Part shown: positions 54,514 through 64,000 of the stretch, one piece after another
Numbering within the stretch: position 1 is the stretch's first letter
Layout: the number at the start of each line of letters is the position of its first letter
Made by a program: the position numbers and the translations under genes
Assembly (NCBI GenBank): GCA_023627715.1
Contig: JAMAHW010000019.1
Coordinates: 107,994-171,993, forward strand
Source of the DNA: Periconia sp. R9002
Taxonomy: Eukaryota > Ascomycota > Dothideomycetes > Pleosporales > Periconiaceae
Length of the DNA stretch: 64,000 nt
Direction of reading: 5' to 3'
The notes under the pieces: generated by a model
What the model was told of the DNA's origin: nothing
The model's database searches: none
Seen by the model: the letters and a program-made list of their open reading frames with translations, nothing else

Positions 54514-56271
54514 CGCGATGGATCTGATATTGTTGGGGGAGAATTATGCTTGTGTTTTGAGGAGATAGCGATGGAAGACCAGCAAAGTCTAGCTTTGTCA
54601 AGGGTGAATTATAAATTTCCTAGAGTCCAACCAGGGACGAGGTACGAAGAGAAGATGGTAAGGAATGTAGGTGGGGAAGTATTAAGTACAGAAGAGAGAA
54701 GAGTGGATGGATGGGACCTCTGCTAGCTGATATCCAACAGAAAACGAAGGGGAGAAACAGAGGCGGGCGGCCAATGGACTTATAGGCAGCATGGCGACTC
54801 ACGGCTGGTACCTGAGACGCCATACCAAGGTGGTGAAATTCCGAGGGCGGGTGCAGATGGAGGCAGAGCTGGCGGACTGCAGCGATCCGGCTTCACGCTT
54901 GGTCCACACAACCATCCATCTGGCGGGTTAAGCTTTCCATGCTGGCCGGAAACCCTCTGATCACCCAGGAAAAGCCTGGGAACGATGGGGCAGCCGCTGG
55001 GGGGCGTGCACGGGGTTGCGGTTGGAAGCGTGAGGTGTAGCAAGTCAGGGGTGCTGACACGCTTGAGCAGCCCCACGAAACCCATCGAGTCGCAGTGCTG
55101 CCCAGTTTGCCCACGGAGAGGCTGCAGCCGTTGAAGCCTGTACTCGCAGTCGGTACTCGAGCTGGCCGTTGCATTTCCTTTCAGTGGCGGTATTCACTGC
55201 TTCCGAGACGCTCGCCCCTCTGCTTGACTCTTTGCCGTCTGAATCACGCCTGGAGACTCTCTCTGATGCCACACTCGCCCATTTGCCCATTGTTTCCACA
55301 TATCGGCACCACGACGTTTTCTGCCGAGTTCCGCATAGAACCTCCTGCACAGATGCAGGTTCGCCGTGCGAGGAAGCGTGTGTGAAGGTTTAGTGTTGGT
55401 TCATAGGTACATTTGTACACATCGACGTCGTTTTGGCGTGCACGTGAGGAGGGGTCGTCACAGCTTACATAACGTGAGCCAGCCAGCATCACCACATCAA
55501 CATTCCAGAGATGAAGATTAACATTATCACTTGTATGGCTGGATGAAACATGCACCATCCGGGTCGCTGGCAGGCCGGGGATCGTCCTCATCGTGGCACG
55601 GGTACCACTGCTATTGATATCCGTTAAGCGAATAAACATATCCTGCTGCTAGTGTAGCAACCCAGCAATCAAGCTTCATAGTGACATTGCCCCGTTTCGC
55701 CCGTTTGAACAATGTGCCAAGTTGCCGTGGATCCAGTTCGGACGCCCTCCACTGCCGAATGGATCATCCTCCCTCCGGCCCAACGACATTCTGCCTGCTC
55801 TCATCAAACCTGCTCGCGACACATTCATCCTTACAAAGCATCAAAAGTAATATTGCCCCAGGGAACCCCACTTCATGCTCGCTCGTTGTCTTCCGCAACA
55901 CATTATGGTAACCTTCGTATTAATGGGTTGACGATTTGCTAACATATTTCCAAAACTTTCCGACTTTTAACCTCTGCTACCCTTGCCAATACAAATGTTT
56001 CCTTCTCTCCAGATCCCCTTCCTCACCTATCAAAACTTCCATCCCTTACAATTTCTCTGTACAATTTCCCCAGGGACAGTCGCGATAATGCTTCAGCGCA
56101 CCGGCTGGCGCCATGAGCATAGTAGGGGCCCTTACTGCCCTGCATGCTTTACGGAAAACAAATGTTTATTTCCCATGATGCCCATGGCCATGTAGCGGCA
56201 GCTACGCCAGACCGCGATTGCATCGATCAATCGCTGTGTTCCCCAACCTAGCAATGATGAATGGGCGTCTC
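54514..56271. other. Intergenic, long
   Basis: About 1.76 kb: promoter of the ferritin-like gene (to roughly 55600) and the 3' flank of SSD1. A CACGTG lies at about 55441-55446. Open frames here overlap on both strands and have no family likeness. Confidence 0.5.
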
Positions 56272-59200
56272 TTATAGAGCGTAAGGGTTCAAAGACCGGA
56301 TCGTCAGGCATCTAGGGAAGTTAGTAAGTACGTTGAAACAGAGGGAATCATGGACTTGACATACGGTGGGCTCTTGCTCAGATCCGTCTTAAGGATGATG
56401 GGCACACGGGTCATCTCGCGAACGTCCTGAATGTAGTCTCCGTTCTCCTCTCGCAGAGTGAACCAGCTTAGATATTTTTCTTTGTTTGTGAGTTTCGCTT
56501 CCGGGCCAGCACTCTGAGCTAGCTTCGAATCCGACTTGACACGGTGGGGAGCTTGACGCTCCAAGCCATTCCTAGTGGGAGAAGGAGGCATGCTCTGCGT
56601 AGGACGATCAGCGCCTGAGGGATTGAGGGACACGCCGGCCATGGCTCCAGTCAGGTCGTTCGAATCATCATCTTCATCATCAAACAATGCATCTACATCA
56701 TCAGTTGACATCGTTCCGGTGTCCATCTGTCTTCGCTGAGCCTCTTCCTGCTCTTTGCGCTGCTTAGCTTCTGCCTCACGTGCTGCTGCTGTTGCATTGG
56801 CCCGAGCAGAACCGTGCTTTGGCCTCTCATCTTCAGGGATATATGCCGATGACGGAACGCCCTTTTCCCAGTAAAGCTCCAGAAGACGCTTGTTCTTGTC
56901 GAATTCGGCCTTCTTCAGCGGCAACTGGTCGCAGTGAACACGCTTCTCGAAACCAAACTCTGGAATGAGTACATCAAATGCGGATTCGTATACGCAAAGA
57001 ACAATACCCTCGCTGATCAAATCCCCACCTTGGTCTTCCCTTATCTTATCCATGTGGCGACAGGCTTCGATGTGCACGCTCTGCTCTTGTGCTGCATGAG
57101 CAGAATCTTTCTTGGTGTTGCACATTTCCGCAGTTTTAGCCAGCACTTCAGCATCTTCGGTAAATTCAATTGCACCATCAGACAAAACGGCCTCCAGTTG
57201 ACGGTGAACAACAATGTCGGCATATCGTCGAGAAGGGTTCGTGAAATGAGTGTAAAGGGGTAGGTTCAGAGCGTAGTGCGCGTGCTGATCTTCGGGCAGT
57301 TTTCCAGCAACGAAGTATTTCGCTCGAGGCATGGATTTGACAACAAGGGTTTCCATACCCTTTCGGATATCCTCATCATCGACCTGGAAGAGGCTGTTTT
57401 GCAAAGTGCCACTGCTGGTGGTATCGATACTATAGCCGATAGCGTTCATTCGTTCGGCAATTGTTTGCAAGCGGCGTGGGTTGGGCGAAGCCTGGCGACG
57501 AAGAAGCGCCTTCTCGGGAAGGCCAGCAGCAATCTTTTTGGCGACAAAGGCATTCGTCTTGTATTCAAGTTCTTCGATGCATTCGTGCGAAGGAGACGAG
57601 TCGAAAATGTTGGCTTCCACGGGAACATTCTCGTCGTCTAGTTGGTAAAGGAGACGAAGAGAAGAGACGTCGGCAGCACGATCTCCAAGACGAGCTTGAC
57701 GGAATTTTTGGGTGATGTGATGAAGCATCTTGATGTCCTTTGCCCGGCCAGCTGATATTTCATGGTCCTTGCCGCTAATAACAGCATCAACCTCCTCATA
57801 TGCCAGTTTACCCACACTCTTGATGATGGATTTACCAATCCAAGTCTCATCTTCAAAGACGCGGCCTGAGTTGGGATCAACCTTGAAAACCACACTGACG
57901 GTGTAACGGTCTTCGCCGGGACTCAAGCAACAAATCTCGGAGGATAATCGAGGAGGAAGCATGTTCACCGCCCGATCCATAAGATAGACGGCTGTGCCAC
58001 GTTTCTTCGCTTCACGATCCACAAGCGAGTTTGGCTTAATGAAATAAGCAACATCAGAAACGTGAAAACCAATCTCAACGCGACCATCGTCGAGGTATTT
58101 GAAATGAATAGCATCATCCAACTCCTTGGCTCCGTTGGGGTCGATGGTGAACGTCTCTTCGCTACGGAAGTCGCGGCGCTTGGCAATTTCAGCCTCTCCA
58201 TCGCTCTCCACGGACCAATCTGCAAAGCCAACGTTCTTGATGACAGCGTCGGAGAAATCATCGGGGCCAAAGTTGTTGTCTCGCAGGAGAGCGTCGGTTT
58301 CCACCTTATGGTCACCCATTTCACCGAGCTGTTCAACAAGTGTACCGAACGGATGCAGAGAAGTAATCGGCCATCGCTTGATGCAGGCAACGAAAATACG
58401 GTTGGCATAATCTTGGTGTTTCTCGACGAAGTCGCGAGGGGCTTGCTCAGTGGGGATCGCGATAAGTGGGACACGTTTATCAGTCGGCTTGAACCAGACG
58501 ATTTTAGGTTTGTCCTGCTGACGTTCAGGCTGGAAACGTGCGTTGCTACCTTCACGAGCCGCGCGCTCGGCCTCCTGCTTCTCTTTGGTGGCCTGGCTGC
58601 TAGGGCGCAAAAGACCCAAAGTGCTAAAAAAAAACCAGTCAGCAAAAAGTCAATATTGAAAGGTGAGGTTTCCACTTACCCAGAGAACATCTGGCCAGCC
58701 ACACGCTCAATGACGGCCACGACGTGACCGGCATACAATGGTTTCTGTTCGTCGTTGATCTCTTCTTCCTCCATCAACAATAAACTCTGACCTTCTACTT
58801 CAACATCGTCGTTCTTCTTCTGGGTCGGACGTTGGCGCAAACTACCCCGGCGACGGATACCACTCTCACCCTGACTGGTTTCTGGTTGAGTGGTAGCATC
58901 GTTAACAGCAATGTTGCTTCCGCGAGGATCGGCGTTGTCTTTCCTCTTCTTCTTCTCCTCCTTTTCGCGTTTCTGACCCCATACCTCATCAACGTCGAGA
59001 AGTTCAATTGCGACCAAGTCACCCTCCAACGCACGATTGCGATCCTTGCTACCACAAATGAAAATGTCGGCATCTAAATCCGTAGTCGTGACGTAGGCAT
59101 CGCTTCGGTTCTTCTTGTTCACACGAAGAATACCAGCAACCAGCTGTCCATCGCTCAGAAGGGCGGGAAGGGTAGCTTGGGGTAAATAGGGAGTGAACAG

Positions 59201-60535
59201 CGTCTTGCGCTGTTGCTGGTTTTGCTGCATACCCAATTGAGGTTGCGCGTGCTGGCTAGCCTGGAGGCCGCCCATGCCGCTGCCATTCATTTGGGCAGCT
59301 TGAAGAGCTTGTAGGTGAGCGATCTGTAGAGGATTAAGCCCTTGACCGTTGAACATTTGCTGTGGAACAAGCACTTGTCCTTGGGGAAGCTGCATAAGCT
59401 GAGGCTGTCCGGGGTACTGGAAGTTACCAATGGACCCAATAGATTGGTTCACCGAACCACGAGTACGGTGCCCAGGCTGGAAAGGAGCAGCATTCGCAGT
59501 CTGGTTCATATTGAAGTTGCCCATGTTCTGAGCTTGGGTGTTCTGCTCCGGCTGCGACTGCTGCTGCTGGTTCTGGGGTTGCCTCCAGTTGCCATCGAAG
59601 TTACGGGACTGGCTACGCCCATGGCCTTGACTGCCACGGCGCTGGAAGTCGCTCTGACCCCCTTGAGCAGCATTGTTGTCGTTGGATTGGGGGCCAGGGA
59701 ATTGGAAATTGCCTCCACCTCGGCCAGCGTTTCCGCCGCCGCGACCGACAGCCATGCTCTGACTACGACCATGACCGCCACGACCACCGCGAGAAGCTGG
59801 CGCCGATTCAGGTTGGCCGGTGCTGTTCCCACTGGGGCTCGCGTCGCGGTTAGCACTAGAGCCACCAGCGGAAGGAAGCGGAAACTGGAAGCCAGAAGTC
59901 TTTCTCTTCTGCTCTGCCAGTTCAGCGGCCTTCTTGGCTTCGGGGAGAGCAAGAGAGTGCCTTCGAGTATGTCCTTGGCCAGCGGCACCTCCGCCTCGGC
60001 CACGGGGGTTCACATTTTCTCGACCCTGGTTCCCTTGTTGTGCACCAAACTCCCCAAACCCGGACGAACCCGAAGACGGCGCGGGGGGAGGACCCATGAC
60101 GTTGGGGAGGGCAGACTGGTTACGGCGATGAGAGGAAGGCTGTGAGGGCGCATTCAGAGGCACATTGAGATGTTGCTGCTGCTGAGCCATCTGCTGTGGG
60201 AACTGATATTGGTTGGTGTGTGGTGAGACATTGGACATCTGGCCCTGCATCTGGAAGTTGGCAGGTAGGTGCTGCTGAGGCTGGATCATGCCCATGTTCA
60301 CGTATTGTTGGTGAGTGGCAGCAATTTGCTGCTGTTGTTGCTGCAGGACCTCAATCTGCTGAGCAATGGCGAGTTGTTCCACTGGCATCGTATTAGTGAG
60401 GCGAAGACAGTGAGAGGATAGGGGTTACGAACTCATTAATGGAGTCAGCTCGGAAGGACTGCGTCGGTGAGCGATGTGCAGACGACGGCCGGCAGGACCC
60501 ATTGGACCCTGCGGCTGTTGACCTTGTTGGTCCAT
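56272..60535 (-). CDS. SSD1: SSD1-like RNB-domain RNA-binding protein
   Basis: Model: complement(join(56272..56311,56365..58623,58680..60381,60433..60535)), 1367 residues. Exon 1 gives GRRLHIAHRRSPSELTPLM, joined to MEQLAIAQQIEVLQQQQQQ, as in fungal Ssd1. The first ~370 residues are Gln/Asn/Gly/Ser-rich and probably disordered. Cold-shock-like folds follow (LPALLSDGQLVAGILRVNKK) and then the RNB domain from about 760. In place of the ribonuclease II/Dis3 motif DPxxxxDIDDA it has DPNGAKELDDA (Asp763, Glu769, Asp771-772), so one of the metal-binding acids is Glu; Ssd1 is regarded as a pseudonuclease that represses cell-wall mRNAs under Cbk1 control. The 40-nt last exon supplies CLTIRSLNPYAL. 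All phases agree. Confidence 0.92.
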
Positions 60536-60905
60536 AGTGTAGACTACTGTGGTGGCTCGAGGCCCGCCCGAATGGTTTGTTGTTTTGCTGGTTGTATAAA
60601 AGTCAGTCGACGCAATGGTCGAGGCGGCTTCGAGACACGATTTGGCCGGCCAGATCCGGTGAGTGAACTAGATGGGAAATGTCAGTCGGACAGGTCCTCT
60701 TCCGGGAGCATTGGAGTGGGTAGGGGAAAGCGGGGAGGGGTAAAGGGAGTGGGGGTTGGACGTAGGGAGAGCAAGGCAGATGGACGGATAGACAGATAGG
60801 AAAGTAAGTAGGTAAGCAGTCAGGGCGGGGGCGCGGAGGGCGATGTGGCGGGCAGCTGAGGGAGGAAGCGAGACTCGAGTGACGGTCAGCTAGCGGGGAC
60901 AACTT

Positions 60906-60980
60906 ACTACTACTGCTAGTTGCTGCTAGTTACTGTTACTGTTACTACTGCTGCTGTTGCTGCTGCTGCTGCTGATGATG
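60906..60980. repeat. Imperfect CTG/CTA/GTT triplet repeat upstream of SSD1
   Basis: Runs of CTACTACTGCTAGTTGCTGC type pass into pure CTG units (60950-60973) and end in GATGATGA. Non-coding as far as I can see; lies ~370 bases upstream of the SSD1 start. Confidence 0.85.
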
Positions 60981-61273
60981 ACGGCGGAGCTGCTAGCTGG
61001 CGAAAATGGCCCGATGCACGCAGGCAGAATGGAATGTGATGTGAGGACAAAGACGATGCTGCGGCGGGAGGATGTTGATGTTGCTTAGTGACAGGCGAGC
61101 AGATGTTTTGTTGGATGCGCCGTGGTGCTGAGGCTGGCGATGGATGATAAGGATCGATTGGGGGTTAGTTGCAGGGGCGGACGGGCGGGCAGCGACGACG
61201 ACCGAGTTCAAGGAGCGGTTTCTTTCCCTGGGTGGGGGATGGTGAATGAGGGGGGGAGCAGCGCGGAATGGTC

Positions 61274-61299
61274 AGGCAGGCAGGCAGGCAGGCAGGCAG
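61274..61299. repeat. (AGGC)n microsatellite
   Basis: About six and a half exact units, followed by GAGTGA-type and GGAA-type purine runs to about 61400. Confidence 0.85.
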
Positions 61300-62995
61300 A
61301 GAGGGAGTGGGAAGGAAGAGAGTGAGAGTGAGAGTGAGAGAGGCGAGAAGGAAGGAAGAGGGAGGAGGAAGGAGGAAGGGAAAGAGGGAAGGGGGGGGAT
61401 AGGAGAACAGCAGGATGGATGAAGTGAAGTCAGTGCCTAATAATACAGTACAAGTACAGCAAGCAAGCAAGCACGCACGCACGCACACCAAGTACGCCTG
61501 CGCCTGCCTGCCAGAGGGGGGTGGACACTGGACTGGATGGTGGGTGGGCTTAGTCGAGTGGGGATGTGCCAGTGTCAGTGGCATCCGCGTCCGTCTTCCG
61601 CAAACGCCATCATCAATCCACCCCCAAGGAAAAACATTGCTATGTACCTGTGTATACGTCCCGTCCATTGTTGCCTGCGTCGCGTCCTCGTCTGCCATCC
61701 AAAAACGGCCGGCAACTGACAAAGAATGATGACGCTCTCCCCCTTGTTGCCTCTCGCCCCGATTATTTATAAGTACCTAGGTAAATGTACAGTATACTTA
61801 TGTACACACTACCTAGCTAGACTCGCTGCGCACTTGCACCAATCCGAGTCCGATCAGGCCCAGGCCGTCCGTTAACTGACCACCACCACTACCACCACCA
61901 ACACCATTCCCGCTACCAGTCACTCCGGCTAGCGAATGCTCGGATGAAGTGAGATGACATGAGATAAGACGAAGATGACATGCGGTTGCTAGGGCAAAAC
62001 AACACGGTTTCCTGAATTCTGGGTTGCAGCTTTGGTCTCAGCGACCCTGCTGTGACGCCCGCATCCGTTTCGCAGCGCACAGCGTACCCTCCGCGTTTCA
62101 ACCCAAACCCTAGCCGCTCCTTGGCCCGTTGGAAGCGACAAGGCCAAAGAGGGTTCAACCACCATCCATGTACTGTCCACGGCAACGGCAATGGCAATGG
62201 CAGTGGCAAGCCATTATCTACTGTACCTCGATTCGTGCCATGCTTGACAAAGGCGATTGATGAGAGAAGGGTGCATGTAGGGAATGTGGAAACACCAAAG
62301 CACCGTCGTCCGTCCTCTGGGCTCTGTGTAGCTGGGAACATGTGGCAGATAACTAAGCACGGGCATGCATCCATGTACATACGCATGGACCATCAATGGA
62401 TGGGCTATCGTCATACAATATTATACATGTGTACGTGCAGTGATTGCAAATGTTGACAGAACAGCAGCTAACAGACTCACTGCTTCGAATTTGCTCGACA
62501 ATCATCTCCTCCCTTGGATTCCCTATATATCCTTCCCTCCCTCCTTCTCCTACTTTGTTACGATATACCCTTACCCCGGATGACTCTGCTGTTGTCGGTA
62601 AACTGTACATTTGTCTCACCAATCCGGATCGGTTGTACTGTACACGATCCAAGTCATATTCCATGCACTGCCTAATACAGTACGTAGTGCCTCGGGACCT
62701 TGTGTGGGGCCAATTGGGACATCTAAAACACCAATTGATGTTACGTGGACGGGCAAAAACATTTCAAGTGACTGCCATGCACCTTCGTGTGCACGTGCAT
62801 CCATCACCATGTACAAAATACATGTAGGTATGTACATAAGCAAAAAGAACCGTTTGCGCACCCTCAATCACTGTAAAATATGCATCAATAGATACTCAAA
62901 CTACATGCGCACCTAGCTACCCATGTAATTGCGGGATCAGTTTACCTATACCTTATCTCCATGCCTGTCAGTCAGAGCTTTTATATGTATGTATG

Positions 62996-63013
62996 TACAT
63001 AGGTACCTATGTA
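62996..63013. repeat. 18-bp perfect palindrome TACATAGGTACCTATGTA
   Basis: Reads the same on both strands, centred on GGTACC and set within a GTAT/GTAC-rich stretch. Example of the TAGGTA/TACCTA words that recur between genes in this window. Confidence 0.8.
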
Positions 63014-63058
63014 TGTACATATGTATCGCGTCCGATCATAATAAATTCTGGGGTAAGT

Positions 63059-63077
63059 CACGTGCTGTTTCCACGTG
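63059..63077. promoter_or_regulatory. Paired CACGTG E-boxes upstream of GLE1-like gene
   Basis: CACGTG at 63059-63064 and again at 63072-63077, 13 bp apart, about 165-180 bases before the start codon. Fits binding by bHLH factors of the Cbf1 or class B type. Function inferred. Confidence 0.5.
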
Positions 63078-63239
63078 CGCACCACCTGGACATCGGAGCT
63101 CCAAATAAGTCCGTGCTCAGTTACTAAATCAGTAAAGCTCTATGCTACCGGACGCGCTCCAACACCAACCACCCCATGCACGACTTTTCTTTCACCACCA
63201 TCGCACAGTTCAACACGTCCGCCGTTCTTCTTTGCTAAC

Positions 63240-64000
63240 ATGCCTATCAGATCCAGTGGCACGTCTTCGAGCTCCATGAATACATCCACTTCTCTCGGCT
63301 CCAGCTGGCTTGATGGCTCACCTTCCCGGCAATCACCAAATCGAAATGGCCGTCACACACCTCATGGCAGCCTTATTCGCGACCTCAATGACAGCCCTTC
63401 AAGAAAAGCCCAGATCGAGTTCAATTTAATGCTCACTCGCAACGATCGGGACTTTCATGACCGCCTCGACAAAGCGGCTGCGGAACGCGCTAGGCTTCAT
63501 GACGAACAGCTCGCCAAAGCTGCACAAGAACACTTGAAGATACAAGAAGGAGCCAAGCTCGAGATGGAGCGCTTGCTTCTTGAACAGGAGCAGGAACGGC
63601 TGAGAAGAGCCGAGGCACAGCGAAGAGAACTTGAACGCTTACGGCAAGAGAAAGCACAACAAGAGGCAGAGATCCAGCGACAAAGACTGGAAGCGAAGAA
63701 GAAGGAGGAGGAACGCGCTCGGCAAGCTGCGGAGCGTCAGAGGCAGATTCAAGAAGCAGATGCTCGAGCCAAAGCCCAACGGGAGCAGGAGGCTCAACGG
63801 CAAAGAGAGGCGGCGGAAAAGAAGTTGAAAGAAGAATCTGCAGCTGCAGCTGCAGCAGCTGCTGCTGCACAAGCCAAATCGGTCATTCAAACTCAGCCAC
63901 AAACACAACCCAACCCAATTGCGCCCTTGCCATCCAAACAACCAACCACCTCCGCCTCCGCCTCCACGGCTACCGGTGTCGAAGAACTCCACAGGAAATA
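63240..64000 (+). CDS. GLE1: GLE1-like mRNA-export factor, N-terminal part (3' end outside window)
   Basis: Open from ATG 63240 to the window end, 253 residues and two bases. A Ser/Asn-rich start (to about 60) leads to MLTRNDRDFHDRLDKAAAER and then a long charged coiled-coil of Glu/Arg/Gln/Ala (about 90-205, with ERLRQEKAQQEAEIQRQRLE), an Ala run and a Thr/Pro/Gln linker. Fungal Gle1 has this order: a disordered start, a long coiled-coil, then the HEAT domain that activates the helicase Dbp5 at the nuclear pore with inositol hexakisphosphate. The diagnostic C-terminal domain is not in the window, so another coiled-coil protein is possible. Confidence 0.55.
   Translation, partial: MPIRSSGTSSSSMNTSTSLGSSWLDGSPSRQSPNRNGRHTPHGSLIRDLNDSPSRKAQIEFNLMLTRNDRDFHDRLDKAAAERARLHDEQLAKAAQEHLKIQEGAKLEMERLLLEQEQERLRRAEAQRRELERLRQEKAQQEAEIQRQRLEAKKKEEERARQAAERQRQIQEADARAKAQREQEAQRQREAAEKKLKEESAAAAAAAAAAQAKSVIQTQPQTQPNPIAPLPSKQPTTSASASTATGVEELHRK

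Larger units (their letters stand above)
60536..63239. promoter_or_regulatory. Long divergent upstream region, SSD1 / GLE1-like
   Basis: About 2.7 kb, the longest gene-free stretch in the window. It holds triplet and tetranucleotide repeats (listed), a perfect palindrome (62996-63013), and a paired E-box close to the GLE1-like start. Many overlapping open frames exist but show no family likeness. The first ~1.2 kb may be an SSD1 5' leader. Confidence 0.5.

Noticed and set aside
59342..60145. 267-codon plus-strand frame opposite SSD1
   Set aside because: Antisense of the Gln/Gly-rich SSD1 N-terminus; its length comes from biased codon composition.
61165..61722. 185-codon minus-strand frame in the SSD1/GLE1-like gap
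   Set aside because: Built largely from simple repeats; no domain and no homology that I recognise.
1..64000. tRNA, rRNA or CRISPR-like arrays
   Set aside because: Scanning by eye for tRNA B-box words (GGTTCGAATCC type) and regular repeat-spacer patterns gave nothing convincing; a tRNA scan would be decisive.

Overview
The window is nuclear DNA of a filamentous ascomycete (Pezizomycotina). Evidence: densely packed genes on both strands, short GT-AG introns (mostly 48-150 nt) with CTAAC/CTGAC branch points, fungal families (Zn2Cys6 regulators, Lyc1, Ssd1, Acl4, a fungal F-box family), and no bacterial or viral genes. Intron-like units with shared 3' halves and a hairpin, resembling the introner-like elements described in Dothideomycetes, make that class my best guess, but this is inference.

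Layout. 0-10 kb: the 3' end of a REV7/MAD2L2-like HORMA gene with an acidic minisatellite, an RNF216-type RBR ubiquitin ligase (-), a Lyc1-like acetyltransferase (+), then a repeat-rich stretch around an unrecognised six-cysteine protein (-), and an F-box protein (-). 11-17 kb: a CTF1/FarA-type Zn2Cys6 regulator (+), a small membrane protein with an apparent frameshift, ethanolamine kinase (-). 17-28 kb: MON2 (-), MMS2 (+), a LYR-motif protein (+), the RWD protein GIR2 (-), and ACL4 (+). 29-38 kb: SCAP (+), a BED-finger plus Zn2Cys6 regulator (-), an MpaB-like oxygenase (+). 38-46 kb: p23/SBA1 (-), VPS24 (+), TTC1-like TPR protein (-), HAD phosphatase (+), TRM11 (+), a bHLH regulator (+). 47-64 kb: two MFS transporters (DHA1-type +, Bsc6/FHS-type -), a secreted ferritin-like protein (-), SSD1 (-), and the 5' part of a GLE1-like gene (+) cut by the window end.

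Most genes are conserved housekeeping genes on alternating strands. I see no operon and no secondary-metabolite cluster. Exon joins were worked out by hand from splice signals, reading phase and family similarity; every multi-exon model given sums to a whole number of codons, except the frameshifted 14.7 kb gene and the two genes cut by the window edges.

The least ordinary content is non-coding: three short inverted-repeat (MITE-like) families, one sitting inside a transporter intron; two intron-like units sharing sequence; and splicing oddities (15-nt microexon, GC-AG intron, 37-nt intron, introns of length divisible by three that leave the frame open). I found no convincing wholly new system.
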